Positions 27,495 to 37,239 of a DNA stretch of 64,000 nt are shown here, piece by piece (within the stretch, counting starts at the first letter, position 1; the number at the start of each line of letters is the position of its first letter). Position numbers and translations under genes: made by a program. The notes beneath the pieces are model-generated. The model worked only from the letters and a program-made list of their open reading frames with translations. It was not told the DNA's origin and did not search any database. Source of the DNA: Pseudoalteromonas sp. FUC4. Lineage in GTDB: Bacteria > Pseudomonadota > Gammaproteobacteria > Enterobacterales > Alteromonadaceae. Location: assembly GCF_008370255.1 (NCBI RefSeq), contig NZ_SEUI01000002.1:258266-322265 (forward strand), written 5' to 3'.

Positions 27495-29411
27495 CTAATT
27501 AATTTGTTTTAAAAATGTATTGGCATCTTCTAAGCTTCGCGTGCGGCGCATCGGCGGTAAGCTTTTCAAAAATACTTGGCCATATTGGCGTGTAACTAAG
27601 CGATTATCGCATATTACAAGTACGCCTTTGTCTTTACTATCTCGAATTAAACGCCCTACACCTTGTTTTAGCGCAATAACAGCCTGCGGTAATTGTATGT
27701 GTGAAAAAGGGTCTTTTCCTTGCATTTGGCAATCTTGCATTTTAGCTTGTAGCAATGGATCGTCAGGGGCTGCAAATGGCAATTTGTCTATAATAACACA
27801 GCTTAATGTACTGCCGCGTACATCAACACCTTCCCAAAAAGAAGCCGTGCCGAGTAATACCGCATTACCATGGCGAGTAAACTTCTCTAAAATAATACGC
27901 TTAGACATTTGCCCCTGCATATAAACTGGGTAGTCTATTTGTGTAGTAAGCCCTTCGGCCACTAAGTGCATCATTCGATAACTAGTAAATAGCACAAAAC
28001 AACGCCCTTGCGCTGATTTTATAAGCTCAAGTGTTAGTTTTACAATCGCATGCGGCATATTATCAGCGTGCGATTCAGGTAAGTAGCGGGGTAAACACAG
28101 CAGCGCCTGGTTAGGATAATCAAATGGGCTATCTACCATCATGCTTTGTTTTGGTTTTAAACCTAGGCTTGCATTAAAATGCTCTAGTTTATTATCAACC
28201 GAAAGTGTTGCTGAAGTAAATACAAAGCCTGCGCCCGTGTCTTGCATCATTTGAGCAAACTTAGCTGATACATTTAATGGCGTTATATTAATTGTTAAAT
28301 AACGGCGCGTTGTTTCATACCAATAACTAAAGCCAGTTTGGGCTGTGTCAAAAACCCGCTCTAACTGCCCTTTAAATGCCAAGGCACGCTCAAACGGATG
28401 CTCTATTTTATCGCTTCTGTCTAAGCAAAGTTTAAGTACTTGGTAAACAAAATCTAAATCACTGATGACACGATGAAGCGCCGCGCATATTTGTTTATCG
28501 CTGAGTTTTTCTCGCCAATCGCCACGACTGCCATCAACGCCAAATTGTAATCGTAAGTCAGCTACGCTTGTCTCAAGCTTGTTTAAGCTTTTACCCAGTT
28601 GCAGCATATCGGGAATTTCAGCTCTATAAATAGCACGTAAATCGTTAATTAAATCCACAAGCTTTTTAGTGCTTACACTTTCACCAAAATAATCACTGGC
28701 AATTTCGCTTAACTGATGGGCTTCATCAAATATATACGCATCAGCTTTTGGCATAAGTTCAGCAAAGCCACTTTCTTTTACAGCCATATCAGCAAAAAAC
28801 AAATGGTGATTAATCACAACCACATCGGCATCGGCCGCAGTTAACCGTGCTTTGCGAATATAACAGCTTTGAAAATCTGGACATTCTTTGCCTAAGCAGT
28901 TATCAGCTGTTGAATTTACATAAGGCAATACTTTGGCATCATCTTCTATACCAATACAATCGGCTAAATCGCCCGATTGCGTTTCGCTTGCAAACTTAGC
29001 TACCATGGCTAGTTGATGCATTACGTCAGAGTCGTCAGTAGGTACATGCGCAACATGTTGATTAAGTCGGTAGGTGCATAGGTAATTGGCGCGCCCTTTT
29101 AATAAGGCGGTTTTTTTTGAAGCACTTAAAGCTTTAACTAGTTGCGGTAAATCGCGGTGATAAAGCTGCTCTTGTAGAGCTTTAGAGCCTGTTGATATTA
29201 TCGTGCGCCCTTTTGACTTAAGTGCAGGGGCTAAGTATGCAAATGTTTTACCAGTACCCGTGCCTGCTTCAACAACTAATTGTGAGCTGTTTTTTAATGC
29301 ATCCGCAACAGCTACTGCCATATCAATTTGTGGTTGGCGAGGCGTATACCCATCTAAAGATAACGCCAAAGGCCCGGTTGCACTAAACAGCTGTTTGATA
29401 ATACCAATCAC
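27495..29411 (-). CDS. yoaA: DinG-family ATP-dependent helicase YoaA
   Basis: A 638-residue XPD/DinG-type 5'-3' helicase involved in repair of damaged replication forks. Walker A is EAGTGTGKTFAYLAPAL near residue 50; the iron-sulfur cysteines appear as CLGKECPDFQSC with an earlier CTYRL cysteine; the DEAH box is YIFDEAHQLSE; C-terminal helicase motifs include FTSATLS, GTASFWEGVDV and QGVGRLIR. The start is GTG 29411, with no clear SD; an alternative internal start would lose part of the N-terminal Q-motif region (YTPRQPQ). It is followed by tsaB after 9 bases, as in E. coli. Confidence 0.93.
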   Translation of the reverse strand: MIGIIKQLFSATGPLALSLDGYTPRQPQIDMAVAVADALKNSSQLVVEAGTGTGKTFAYLAPALKSKGRTIISTGSKALQEQLYHRDLPQLVKALSASKKTALLKGRANYLCTYRLNQHVAHVPTDDSDVMHQLAMVAKFASETQSGDLADCIGIEDDAKVLPYVNSTADNCLGKECPDFQSCYIRKARLTAADADVVVINHHLFFADMAVKESGFAELMPKADAYIFDEAHQLSEIASDYFGESVSTKKLVDLINDLRAIYRAEIPDMLQLGKSLNKLETSVADLRLQFGVDGSRGDWREKLSDKQICAALHRVISDLDFVYQVLKLCLDRSDKIEHPFERALAFKGQLERVFDTAQTGFSYWYETTRRYLTINITPLNVSAKFAQMMQDTGAGFVFTSATLSVDNKLEHFNASLGLKPKQSMMVDSPFDYPNQALLCLPRYLPESHADNMPHAIVKLTLELIKSAQGRCFVLFTSYRMMHLVAEGLTTQIDYPVYMQGQMSKRIILEKFTRHGNAVLLGTASFWEGVDVRGSTLSCVIIDKLPFAAPDDPLLQAKMQDCQMQGKDPFSHIQLPQAVIALKQGVGRLIRDSKDKGVLVICDNRLVTRQYGQVFLKSLPPMRRTRSLEDANTFLKQIN

Positions 29412-29741
29412 TTTAAAATAAATAATAGCGGGATTTTACGTAAGCAAAGCATTAAGGGCAAGTAATTACAAAACCCACTTTTACTTTACGAATTAGTACG
29501 CACTTTAATAGTGTAATTAATCATTCGATTTTACAATATACTGTGTATTTATAACGTACATTTAATTTAATAATGACAATATTTACAAAGCCCAATTTCC
29601 TATTAACTCCTACTAAAAATAATCCCTATTAAAAGCTATATTTAGACATAAAAACTGTGACTCTGAAATATTACAGGAGTACCATACGCGGGTTTATAAT
29701 CCTCTTTTTCGTGTGTCGTTTAAAAATAGTAAGGTTAGCCA
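29412..29741. other. 330-base gap before the antiporter gene
   Basis: AT-rich spacer between the divergent yoaA and cation:proton antiporter genes. It must carry both promoters. The only clear element is the antiporter's ribosome-binding site AAGG, 7 bases before ATG 29742. A 76-codon frame beginning inside this gap overlaps the antiporter and has no family resemblance. No riboswitch-like fold was evident by eye. Confidence 0.5.
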
Positions 29742-31025
29742 ATGAATGCTTGGTATCTCATTTGTTTTCTCTCTGCCATTGCAATTTTTATTGCTTTTGC
29801 AAACCAATATATCCTCAAAATGCAAACTACAATTGCCATTACTACAGGCTCAGTTGTTATTTCTTTATTATTGATTATTGCCGTTAAATTATTAGGCGAT
29901 CAAAATGCATTAGCCATGACCCAAATTGTTTCCAGTATTAACTTTAACGAGTTATTACTCAAAGGTATGCTCGGATTTTTACTTTATGCTGGCGCATTGG
30001 AAATTAACCTTATGGCGCTTCGTAAACAACGATGGGAAATAACCGCACTAGTGCTATTTTCAACCATTGCTTCTACTTTTATAGTCGGTTATTTAAGTTT
30101 TTATCTATTTGCCTTATTTGGCTTTGATGTACCATTTATATACTGTTTATTATTTGGCGCACTTATTAGCCCAACCGACCCTATTGCTGTACTTGCTATT
30201 ATTAAACAAATGCGTGCACCAGAGGGTATCTCAGTTCAAGTAGAAGGTGAGTCGTTATTTAACGATGGTATTGGCTTGGTAATATTTACGACCATTTTTT
30301 CAGTTGCTTTTTATGGCACCGATGCACAATTTGGCGATATAGCAGAACTCTTTTTTGTAGACGCCCTAGGCGGTATTGCATTTGGTTTAGTTATCGCTTT
30401 GGTTGGCCACTTTTTAATTATTAATAGCCGCGATGTAAATATTCGCTTATTAATTACCTTAACTATTCCTACCGCAGGTTTTGCCGCTGCAAATATTTGG
30501 GAAATATCAGGCGCACTTGCCATGGTAACCAGTGGCATATTAATGGGGAACATTACTCGCTCTAAAGCAACTGAGCGCACGGGGCCTGAAGATACTCGTT
30601 ACGTAAAAGATTTTTGGCATGCAACCGATAGCTTTTTAAATGCCCTACTGTTTTTAATAATAGGTATGCTAATAGTAACTATGCCAATCACACTTGGTGA
30701 AATTGGCTTAGGCTTACTGATGGTACCTGCAGTATTAATAGCACGCTTTATTAGCGTAGGCGCACCCTTTGTTATCTTTAAACGCTTTAGAACTTACGAT
30801 AAACACAGTGTTAAAATTTTAACCTGGGGTGGGCTACGTGGTGGCCTTGCACTGGCAATGGCAGCAGCAATCCCACGCGAGCAAGTTTTTGTAGGCGGCT
30901 CTGACCTACATAACCTAATCGTTATTGTTACTTACGTTGTGGTTATATTTTCTATTATTGTACAAGGCTTAACTATTTCGCCGCTTATCCAAAGCAGCAT
31001 TAAATCAGCTGAGCAAGCAAAGTAA
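29742..31025 (+). CDS. CPA1-family Na+/H+ (cation:proton) antiporter
   Basis: A 427-residue inner-membrane exchanger with about 12 helices, of the NhaP/CPA1 family, moving Na+ or K+ out against protons. The ion-binding helix reads LLFGALISPTDPIAVLAI, followed by VEGESLFNDGIGLVIFT, whose ND pair is the CPA1 signature; the helix TWGGLRGGLALAMAAAIP carries the conserved arginine. It lacks the long C-terminal cytoplasmic tail of some CPA1 members and ends KSAEQAK. It is a single gene with its own promoter region and is followed by a hairpin at 31050-31086. A role in salt and pH homeostasis fits a marine bacterium. Confidence 0.92.
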   Translation: MNAWYLICFLSAIAIFIAFANQYILKMQTTIAITTGSVVISLLLIIAVKLLGDQNALAMTQIVSSINFNELLLKGMLGFLLYAGALEINLMALRKQRWEITALVLFSTIASTFIVGYLSFYLFALFGFDVPFIYCLLFGALISPTDPIAVLAIIKQMRAPEGISVQVEGESLFNDGIGLVIFTTIFSVAFYGTDAQFGDIAELFFVDALGGIAFGLVIALVGHFLIINSRDVNIRLLITLTIPTAGFAAANIWEISGALAMVTSGILMGNITRSKATERTGPEDTRYVKDFWHATDSFLNALLFLIIGMLIVTMPITLGEIGLGLLMVPAVLIARFISVGAPFVIFKRFRTYDKHSVKILTWGGLRGGLALAMAAAIPREQVFVGGSDLHNLIVIVTYVVVIFSIIVQGLTISPLIQSSIKSAEQAK

Positions 31026-31049
31026 TAAATGCTTTGTGAGCAATCAACT

Positions 31050-31086
31050 CAGTAACCAAGTTATTATATAAATCACTTGGTTACTG
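31050..31086 (+). terminator. 11-bp stem-loop after the antiporter gene
   Basis: CAGTAACCAAG (31050-31060) pairs exactly with CTTGGTTACTG (31076-31086). No T-tract follows directly, so termination may be partial. Confidence 0.55.
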
Positions 31087-31175
31087 TTACTCTCGTGTTA
31101 CAAAAACACTTAAAAGTTCTATAAATTGTTATCCTTTTTATTTATCTTCTTTGTTTAAATTAATCCACTTGAAAT

Positions 31176-31194
31176 GCAAATGAAAACAATTATA
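31176..31194. promoter_or_regulatory. Fur-like box upstream of the FTR1 iron permease gene
   Basis: GCAAATGAAAACAATTATA matches 12 of 19 positions of the Fur consensus by my alignment, 30-48 bases before the ATG at 31225. Together with the box at 12974 it suggests iron-regulated expression of both iron genes. Confidence 0.5.
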
Positions 31195-31224
31195 ATTTTG
31201 GCTTTTCCTCTGTAGGGCTTTTCA

Positions 31225-33162
31225 ATGTCCAAAAATAATTCTCACGTGTTTTTTAATTTGATATCTATGGGCAAACGACAATTTCATTGTTTTTTTGTGC
31301 TTTTTATAATGGCTATGGCAAGCTTTAATGTGTCGGCCTCACCTAATGAGCAAACAAAAATAAAACAAATTGCACAGCTTGCAGAGTATGTAGGTGTAGA
31401 TTACGTGGCAGCTGTTGGAAATGGTGAAATACTAGACCCCGACGAATATCAAGAAATGACTGAATTTTCGCACGTCATTATTGAGCAAGCTGGACAGCTA
31501 TCAGGCCAAACTAATGAGTTTGATACAGTAAAGGCACAAGCTAAAGCACTGCATACAGCGATTGCTAATAAAGCGAGTGTTGCTGATGTACGTGCAGCAA
31601 GCTCAGCGCTTCGTGAGTCGCTGCTTATTTTTATGCCACAACTATCATTACCTACATCGTTGCTTGCGGTTGAGCAAACTAAAGCGCTTTTTGCTGCTAA
31701 CTGCTCAATGTGTCATGGCCTAAGTGGTCAAGGCGACGGCCCGCTTGCAAAAGATTTATCGCCAGAACCTACCAATTTTACCGACGAAGAACGTGCAACT
31801 AACCGCTCATTAATGGGGTTATTTGACGCTGTAAGTAACGGCATTGACGACACACCTATGGTTGCTTTTACTCAATTTAACGAACAACAACGATGGTCTT
31901 TAGCTTTCTATGTAGGTAGCTTGGCATTTAAAGATGTTCAAAAACCACAAAATGTAGAACAAAACATTACGGCTTCGCAGATTGTAAACCTAAACCCTGC
32001 ACAATTATCGGCAGGTCAAAGTGAAGCACAAGCACATTACGTTAAATGGCTTCGTGGTAACCCAGAACAATTATTTAGCGCTAACAAAAATCCGATAACA
32101 GTTACTCGCACGCAATTACTAGCAGCACAAGCCGCGCATGCTAAAGGCAATTACTCACAAGCAAGTGATTTAGCAATTAGTGCATACTTAGATGGCTTTG
32201 AGCTTGTTGAAAACAACTTAAATGCCTACGACGAGACTTTGCGTAAAAACATCGAAGTACAACTGATGAGCCTGCGCCAAACATTCAAAAACGAAAAAGA
32301 TACAGCCGTCGTTGCCGAAAAAGTAAATGCGGCACTCACGCAACTCGCTAAAGCTGATAGCATGCTAAACGAAACAAAGCTAACTGATGGCGCTCTACTT
32401 TCAGCAAGTTTAATCATATTACTGCGAGAAGGCTTAGAAGCACTCTTAGTTGTTATTGCCCTTATGACTGTGCTTATTAAAACGAAACGTCAAGATGCGC
32501 TTAAGTATGTACATATTGGCTGGGTAACAGCACTTATTGCCGGTGGATTAACATGGGCTGCTGCGCAAACATTAATAGAAATAAGTGGTGCAAGTCGAGA
32601 AGTAATGGAAGGTGCTGGTGCATTGTTTGCCGCTGTAATTTTACTGTATGTTGGCGTATGGATGCACAGTAAAACAAGTGCGCAACAATGGCAAAAATAC
32701 ATAAAAGACAACATAGATAAGCGTCTTGAGTCGGGAACACTTTGGGGATTGGCGGGGCTTTCTTTTATTGCCGTATACCGTGAAGTATTCGAAACCGTAT
32801 TGTTTTATCAGTCTTTATTAACGCAAAGCTCACCTGCTCAATATTCATCTATCGCATCGGGTTTTGCGATAGCTATAGCAATACTAGCTATTATTACGTG
32901 GGTATTAATTAAATACTCGATTAAATTACCGGTGGCTAAGTTTTTTGCCATTACCACTTACCTACTATTTGCACTCTCGTTTGTGCTTATGGGCAAAGCC
33001 GTAATTGCATTACAAGAGGCCGACATAATAGGTATTACCTCGCTACCAATGAGCTTTGATATAGCATGGCTTGGTATTAAGTCAACATGGCAAGGTATTA
33101 TAGCTCAGGTATGTGTGTTCGCTATATTTAGCTTTTATATATTTAAAAGCAAAAACCAATAG
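31225..33162 (+). CDS. Cytochrome c - FTR1 fusion iron permease
   Basis: A 645-residue membrane protein joining a periplasmic cytochrome c-like domain to an FTR1/EfeU-type ferrous iron permease. Signal segment at about 19-39 (ending NVSA), a helical region, a heme-binding CSMCH at residues 160-164 with the distal methionine plausibly in TPMVAF, then a second helical region and seven membrane helices from about 390. The two REXXE iron motifs are REGLE (in LLREGLEALLVVIA) and REVFE (in YREVFETVLFY). Known FTR1 proteins pair with oxidases; a fused heme domain could supply or remove electrons during Fe(II)/Fe(III) transit. TAGGG precedes ATG 31225 by 7 bases. Confidence 0.9.
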   Translation: MSKNNSHVFFNLISMGKRQFHCFFVLFIMAMASFNVSASPNEQTKIKQIAQLAEYVGVDYVAAVGNGEILDPDEYQEMTEFSHVIIEQAGQLSGQTNEFDTVKAQAKALHTAIANKASVADVRAASSALRESLLIFMPQLSLPTSLLAVEQTKALFAANCSMCHGLSGQGDGPLAKDLSPEPTNFTDEERATNRSLMGLFDAVSNGIDDTPMVAFTQFNEQQRWSLAFYVGSLAFKDVQKPQNVEQNITASQIVNLNPAQLSAGQSEAQAHYVKWLRGNPEQLFSANKNPITVTRTQLLAAQAAHAKGNYSQASDLAISAYLDGFELVENNLNAYDETLRKNIEVQLMSLRQTFKNEKDTAVVAEKVNAALTQLAKADSMLNETKLTDGALLSASLIILLREGLEALLVVIALMTVLIKTKRQDALKYVHIGWVTALIAGGLTWAAAQTLIEISGASREVMEGAGALFAAVILLYVGVWMHSKTSAQQWQKYIKDNIDKRLESGTLWGLAGLSFIAVYREVFETVLFYQSLLTQSSPAQYSSIASGFAIAIAILAIITWVLIKYSIKLPVAKFFAITTYLLFALSFVLMGKAVIALQEADIIGITSLPMSFDIAWLGIKSTWQGIIAQVCVFAIFSFYIFKSKNQ

Positions 33163-33216
33163 TAATGCCTATCTGCTTAAGAGTTTAAGCTAATTGGCAT
33201 AAGCAAAATACATAGT

Positions 33217-33240
33217 AAAAAGGCCCGCAAGGGCCTTTTT
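33217..33240. terminator. Bidirectional terminator after the FTR1 gene
   Basis: AAAAAGGCCC / GGGCCTTTTT with a four-base GCAA loop. Serves the iron permease gene and the converging 78-residue hypothetical gene. Confidence 0.88.
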
Positions 33241-33277
33241 GAGTTAATTGCTTATGTATTTAGTAAAGTTGGTATTA

Positions 33278-33514
33278 TCAAGCCCATGTATCTAAATGGG
33301 GGTTTTCGTCATCGTCTACGTTAGCGTTTTTTTTATTATTTTTATCATCAAGCATATTGAGCGTTTTCTTTTTTTGTAACTCACGCCTTTTTTTATTCTC
33401 TAGCTCAACTTTTTCAGCGGCCGATCCACTTTGCACACCCGCAATATGAAAAGCACTTTTTGACTCAACTTCTAGTCTGGTTATTCTTCCTAAATAAGGA
33501 ATCATGATATCCAT
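33278..33514 (-). CDS. Hypothetical small charged protein, 78 residues
   Basis: Unrecognised. The N-terminus MDIMIPYLGRITRLEVESKS may form a short beta or helical element; residues 35-70 are extremely rich in Lys, Asn, Asp and Glu (ENKKRRELQKKKTLNMLDD and DDKNNKKNANVDDDEN) and are likely coiled-coil or disordered. ATG 33514 was preferred over the GTG at 33520 because GGGAG has a 6-base spacer to the ATG. It is a lone leftward gene between the FTR1 terminator and the divergent histidine operon. I propose no function. Confidence 0.6.
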   Translation of the reverse strand: MDIMIPYLGRITRLEVESKSAFHIAGVQSGSAAEKVELENKKRRELQKKKTLNMLDDKNNKKNANVDDDENPHLDTWA

Positions 33515-33697
33515 ACACACTCCCTTAGTTTATTGTTTAATTATCTAAACGCTTGGTTTGGCTAATAAACAAACAAATATATACAAAAATTGCACTTTTC
33601 TTCCCAATATTATCGACAGTTATAAGATATGCTTTAATTAAGCTAAAAAAAACTTGCCATAATACGGCTGTTTATGTTTTTATGAATGCGAAATTTA

Positions 33698-33730
33698 TTT
33701 AAACAGATAACAACTGAACGTTACTATAAT
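33698..33730 (+). promoter_or_regulatory. Likely promoter of the histidine operon
   Basis: A perfect TATAAT -10 hexamer at 33725-33730 lies about 25 bases before the leader peptide ATG. The -35 region is weak (TTTAAA around 33698-33703). Transcription would begin near 33737, giving a leader RNA of about 200 bases. Confidence 0.5.
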
Positions 33731-33755
33731 AACGAGCAGTTACATAGGATAAAAA

Positions 33756-33806
33756 ATGCGCTTAAACCTGACAACAGTACATCATCACCACCATTCACCG
33801 GAATAA
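33756..33806 (+). CDS. hisL: Histidine operon leader peptide
   Basis: A 16-residue leader, MRLNLTTVHHHHHSPE, with five consecutive histidine codons (CAT CAT CAC CAC CAT) followed by a stop at 33804-33806. This is the classical sensor of charged tRNA-His: a stalled ribosome on the His run changes the fold of the downstream RNA. The A-rich AGGATAAAAA just before the ATG serves as the ribosome-binding site. E. coli hisL has seven His in a row in 16 residues, so the size matches exactly. Its function is in the act of translation; the peptide itself needs no activity. Confidence 0.93.
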   Translation: MRLNLTTVHHHHHSPE

Positions 33807-33906
33807 CCTGTCAGGTCTTTCGCTGAGAGGTTATTCCTAAAAGGAACCTCTGGCGATTCAAAAAACATTGATTCATTTTCGCCCTGAGGTTCCCCTCGGG
33901 GTTTTT
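33800..33906 (+). promoter_or_regulatory. Histidine operon attenuator (mutually exclusive RNA hairpins)
   Basis: Five segments can pair alternately. A, GGAATAACC (33800-33808), with B, GGTTATTCC (33829-33837); B, GAGGTT.. (33827-33837), with C, GGAACCTC (33843-33850); C with D, GAGGTTCC (33886-33893), a perfect eight-pair antiterminator; D, CCCTGAGG (33882-33889), with E, CCTCGGGG (33894-33901), a stable terminator followed by TTTTT. A ribosome stalled at the His codons covers A, frees B for other pairing and changes which of C:D or D:E forms. Confidence 0.88.
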
Positions 33907-33933
33907 AGTTTTTAAATTAAAGGAAAATGAATA

Positions 33934-34833
33934 ATGAGTAACTCAAATCGTCTACGTATCGCCATCCAAAAAGGCGGCCGCCTATCTAAAGATTGTCAAG
34001 ATCTGTTAAAACAGTTAGGTGTTAAACTTAACCTTCGTGAACAACGCTTAATTGCACACTCAACTAATATGCCAATTGACGTACTACGTGTGCGCGATGA
34101 CGATATTCCTGGTTTAGTAATGGACGGTGTATGTGATTTAGGTATCGTTGGCGAAAACGTACTAGTGGAAGTTCAAGCAGAACGTGAACGTCAAGGTGTT
34201 CCAAGCGAAGTCAACAAACTTTCAAAACTAGATTTTGGTTACTGTCGTCTTGCACTTGCATGGCCACAAGAGCTAGGCGCTCGCGATAAGAGCTGGTTTG
34301 AAGGCAAACGTATTGCAACTACCTACCCAGAAATTTTAACGCAGTGGTTAAAGCGCGAAGGCATTAACGCAAGTACAGTAATGCTTACTGGCTCTGTTGA
34401 AGTAGCACCACGTGCAGGTTTATCTGATGCAATTTGTGATTTAGTATCTACTGGCGCAACACTTGAAGCTAACGGCTTAATTCAAGGCGATACAATTTTA
34501 GAATCAAACGCCTGTTTAATTCAAAATAAAGATCTTCAAGACGCTGACAAACTAGCACTAATCAATAAGCTTATGCCGCGCCTACGTGGTGTTAGACAAG
34601 CTAAAGAAAGCAAATACATCATGCTACACGCTCCAAAAAACAAGCTTGATGAAATTTGTGAAATCTTACCAGGTTCTGGTCAACCTACTCTACTTGCCCT
34701 TGCTGGTAACGAAGAGTACGTAGCACTTCACATGGTAAGCAGTGAAACATTATTTTGGGAAACAATGGAGCAGTTAAAAGCCCTAGGCGCTAACTCTATT
34801 TTAGTTATGCCAATTGAAAAAATGATGGAGTAA
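33934..34833 (+). CDS. hisG: ATP phosphoribosyltransferase, long form
   Basis: First enzyme of histidine synthesis, joining ATP and PRPP; the feedback-inhibited step. The 299-residue length is that of the long, self-sufficient HisG with a C-terminal ACT-like regulatory domain (E. coli has 299), so no HisZ partner is needed. Motifs: [12 protein letters not shown] at the N-terminus, DLGIVGENV, and the PRPP-binding segment [18 protein letters not shown]. It is the first structural gene, 27 bases after the attenuator T-tract; hisD follows after 5 bases. Confidence 0.97.
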   Translation: MSNSNRLRIAIQKGGRLSKDCQDLLKQLGVKLNLREQRLIAHSTNMPIDVLRVRDDDIPGLVMDGVCDLGIVGENVLVEVQAERERQGVPSEVNKLSKLDFGYCRLALAWPQELGARDKSWFEGKRIATTYPEILTQWLKREGINASTVMLTGSVEVAPRAGLSDAICDLVSTGATLEANGLIQGDTILESNACLIQNKDLQDADKLALINKLMPRLRGVRQAKESKYIMLHAPKNKLDEICEILPGSGQPTLLALAGNEEYVALHMVSSETLFWETMEQLKALGANSILVMPIEKMME

Positions 34834-34838
34834 GTACC

Positions 34839-36140
34839 ATGCTTCGTTGGAATGAGGAATCTTCACAAGTACAAGCAGCGGCGCTAATGCGTCCTGCAGT
34901 TTCTGTAAGCGCAAAGGTTGAAGCAATATGCAAAACTATTTTAGCTAATGTAAAAGAGCAAGGCGATGAGGCCTTACTTAGCATGGCCAAAGAGTTTGAT
35001 AATAGAGCTAACCCACGTTTGCGTGTACCGCTAGATGAAATTAACGCATCTGAGCAAGCACTAAGTGCAGAGCTTAAATACGCAATTGACACCGCTTATG
35101 CAAATGTTAAACGTTTTCACGAAGCGCAGTTGCCAAAAGATATTAAATTATCGACCCAACCAGGCGTTGTATGTGAACTGAAATATCAAGCCATCGAAGC
35201 AGTCGGTATATATGTACCCGGTGGCAGTGCTCCACTGCCATCGTCGGTTATTATGCAAGGTGTATTAGCACAGTTAAGCGGCGCTAAAACCGTTGTACTT
35301 GCTACGCCGGTACAAGGTGACAAAGCAATTAACCCTGCTATTTTATATGCGGCTAAGTTATGTGGCATTACTACTTTAATAGAAAGTGGTGGCGCAGGCG
35401 CAATTGCAGCAATGGCATATGGCACCGAATCGGTTCCTAAAGTAAACAAAATTTTTGGCCCAGGTAATAGCTTCGTAACAATGGCTAAACAGCTCGTTGC
35501 GCAAACTATCCCAGGTATGGCAATTGATATGCCAGCAGGTCCTTCTGAAGTATTAGTTATTGCAGATGAACGTGCAAACCCAGAATTTATAGCCGCCGAT
35601 TTACTCTCACAAGCAGAGCACGGCGCAGACTCGCAAGTTATTTTACTATGTAACAGCGAAAATATTATAGAACAAACTCAGCAGGCACTTACACGCCAGT
35701 TAGCTAATTTGAGCCGCAAAGAAACAGCCGAGCAAGCGCTTGCTAATTCTTCACTTATTTTGGTTGATTCAGTTGAGCAAGCATTTGAAGTATCGGCGCA
35801 ATACGGCCCAGAGCACTTAATTTTACAATTAGCTGATGCAACTCCTTACCTAGATAAAGTTAAAAATGCAGGCTCAGTATTTGTAGGTGACTACACACCA
35901 GAATCTGCAGGCGATTACGCATCGGGTACTAACCACGTGTTACCAACGTATGGTTATAGTGCAACTTACTCGAGTTTAAACTTGCTTGATTTTTTCCGTA
36001 CATACACAGTGCAAACAATTACTAAAAGTGGTTTAACGCAGCTTTCAAAAGCAATTTTACCACTTGCAGACGCAGAAGGCCTTGATGCCCACGCTAATGC
36101 GGTTTCAATTCGTTTAGAGGCAATTAAAAATGAGCAATGA
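34839..36140 (+). CDS. hisD: Histidinol dehydrogenase
   Basis: A 433-residue zinc enzyme catalysing the last two oxidations, L-histidinol to histidine, with two NAD. The signature around [20 protein letters not shown], the segment [17 protein letters not shown], and [15 protein letters not shown] are all in place, as are [16 protein letters not shown] and the C-terminal SGTNHVLPT with the zinc histidine. GGAG precedes the ATG by 8 bases. It overlaps hisC by 11 bases. Confidence 0.97.
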   Translation: MLRWNEESSQVQAAALMRPAVSVSAKVEAICKTILANVKEQGDEALLSMAKEFDNRANPRLRVPLDEINASEQALSAELKYAIDTAYANVKRFHEAQLPKDIKLSTQPGVVCELKYQAIEAVGIYVPGGSAPLPSSVIMQGVLAQLSGAKTVVLATPVQGDKAINPAILYAAKLCGITTLIESGGAGAIAAMAYGTESVPKVNKIFGPGNSFVTMAKQLVAQTIPGMAIDMPAGPSEVLVIADERANPEFIAADLLSQAEHGADSQVILLCNSENIIEQTQQALTRQLANLSRKETAEQALANSSLILVDSVEQAFEVSAQYGPEHLILQLADATPYLDKVKNAGSVFVGDYTPESAGDYASGTNHVLPTYGYSATYSSLNLLDFFRTYTVQTITKSGLTQLSKAILPLADAEGLDAHANAVSIRLEAIKNEQ

Positions 36141-37239
36141 GAGCGCACAATCGTCTAGCTTATTACCTAAAAATATTGCAGCTCTTGCTGCCTATAGCTC
36201 TGCTAAAAGTGAAAAGCTAACCGGTACTACGTGGCTAAATGCTAACGAAAGCCCGTATGCTAAAAACCTTGAACTGAGTATTGAAGATTTAAATCGCTAC
36301 CCCGATCCACAACCGCAACTGGTTATTGACAGGTACGCAGCTTATACAGAGCTTAAAAGCGAAAATGTATTAATGACGCGCGGTGCAGATGAAGGCATTG
36401 AGCTTTTAGTACGCACTTATTGCGAACCTGCAAAAGACAGCATTGCGTTATTTTTACCAACCTACGGTATGTACAAAGTAACGGCTGATACTCATAACGT
36501 TGCTATTAATAGCCTAACGCAAGCGCTATTACTTGATGGTAGTGTGGATGAAATAGTTGCAGCTGTTGGCAGCTCAAAATTGGTATTTATTTGTAACCCA
36601 AATAATCCAACGGGTAGCTTAACGCCTCTTGATAAAGTAAAAGCAATTGCAACAGCCCTTGCGGGTAAAGCCTTAGTAATTGTTGATGAAGCCTATATAG
36701 AGTTTTGCCCAGAGCAAAGCGCCACTAAACTTATTAATGAGTTTAGTAATGTAGTGGTTTTGCGTACACTTTCTAAAGCCTTTGCACTTGCAGGCCTTAG
36801 AACTGGTTTTACACTTGCACAACAAAGTGTACTAGCGCCAATTCGTAAAGTGATTGCGCCGTATCCGGTATCGGGTGTGGTGGCAAGTATTGCAGCGCAA
36901 GCAATTGCACCTGATGCAATTACATCAATGCGCCGCCAAGTTACTATTTTAAATAGCTTAAAAGCTAAGTTGGTAGATTGGCTAAACGCCTCTCCTGCTG
37001 CATTAAAAATTCTCACTGGTGAAGGTAACTTTGTTACTTTAAAATTAGCCGATAAAAACTACTTTAAAATTGCACTTGAGCAAGGTTTGGTTATGCGCGC
37101 TTTTACGCTATACGGTGAAGACGATTGGCTACGAATTTCTATTGGCAGTGAACAAGAACTTGAACAAGTAAAAATTTGGTTAGATGGCTTACAAACGCCG
37201 GCTACCGCAGCATCTTTAGCAGGAAACGAAGTATCATGA
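36130..37239 (+). CDS. hisC: Histidinol-phosphate aminotransferase
   Basis: A 369-residue class I/II aminotransferase using pyridoxal phosphate to convert imidazole acetol phosphate to histidinol phosphate. Visible residues: WLNANESPYAKN at the N-terminus, RGADEGIELLVRTY, ICNPNNPTGS, VIVDEAYIEF and the Schiff-base lysine in TLSKAFALAGLRTGF. Its start overlaps the end of hisD, with GAGG nine bases before, and its stop shares bases with the hisB start (ATGA), so the three genes are translationally coupled. Confidence 0.96.
   Translation: MSNESAQSSSLLPKNIAALAAYSSAKSEKLTGTTWLNANESPYAKNLELSIEDLNRYPDPQPQLVIDRYAAYTELKSENVLMTRGADEGIELLVRTYCEPAKDSIALFLPTYGMYKVTADTHNVAINSLTQALLLDGSVDEIVAAVGSSKLVFICNPNNPTGSLTPLDKVKAIATALAGKALVIVDEAYIEFCPEQSATKLINEFSNVVVLRTLSKAFALAGLRTGFTLAQQSVLAPIRKVIAPYPVSGVVASIAAQAIAPDAITSMRRQVTILNSLKAKLVDWLNASPAALKILTGEGNFVTLKLADKNYFKIALEQGLVMRAFTLYGEDDWLRISIGSEQELEQVKIWLDGLQTPATAASLAGNEVS

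Noticed and set aside
29657..29887. 76-codon ORF before the antiporter
   Set aside because: Overlaps the antiporter start in another frame and has no SD; the antiporter's own AAGG-ATG is far better.
33780..33794. Five His codons as a vector-derived His tag
   Set aside because: Mixed CAT/CAC codons, position before hisG and the adjoining attenuator make it the natural his leader.
37176..37235. Longer N-terminus for HisB
   Set aside because: The extra 20 residues lie inside hisC; ATG 37236 overlaps the hisC stop and begins with the canonical FIDRDGT region.
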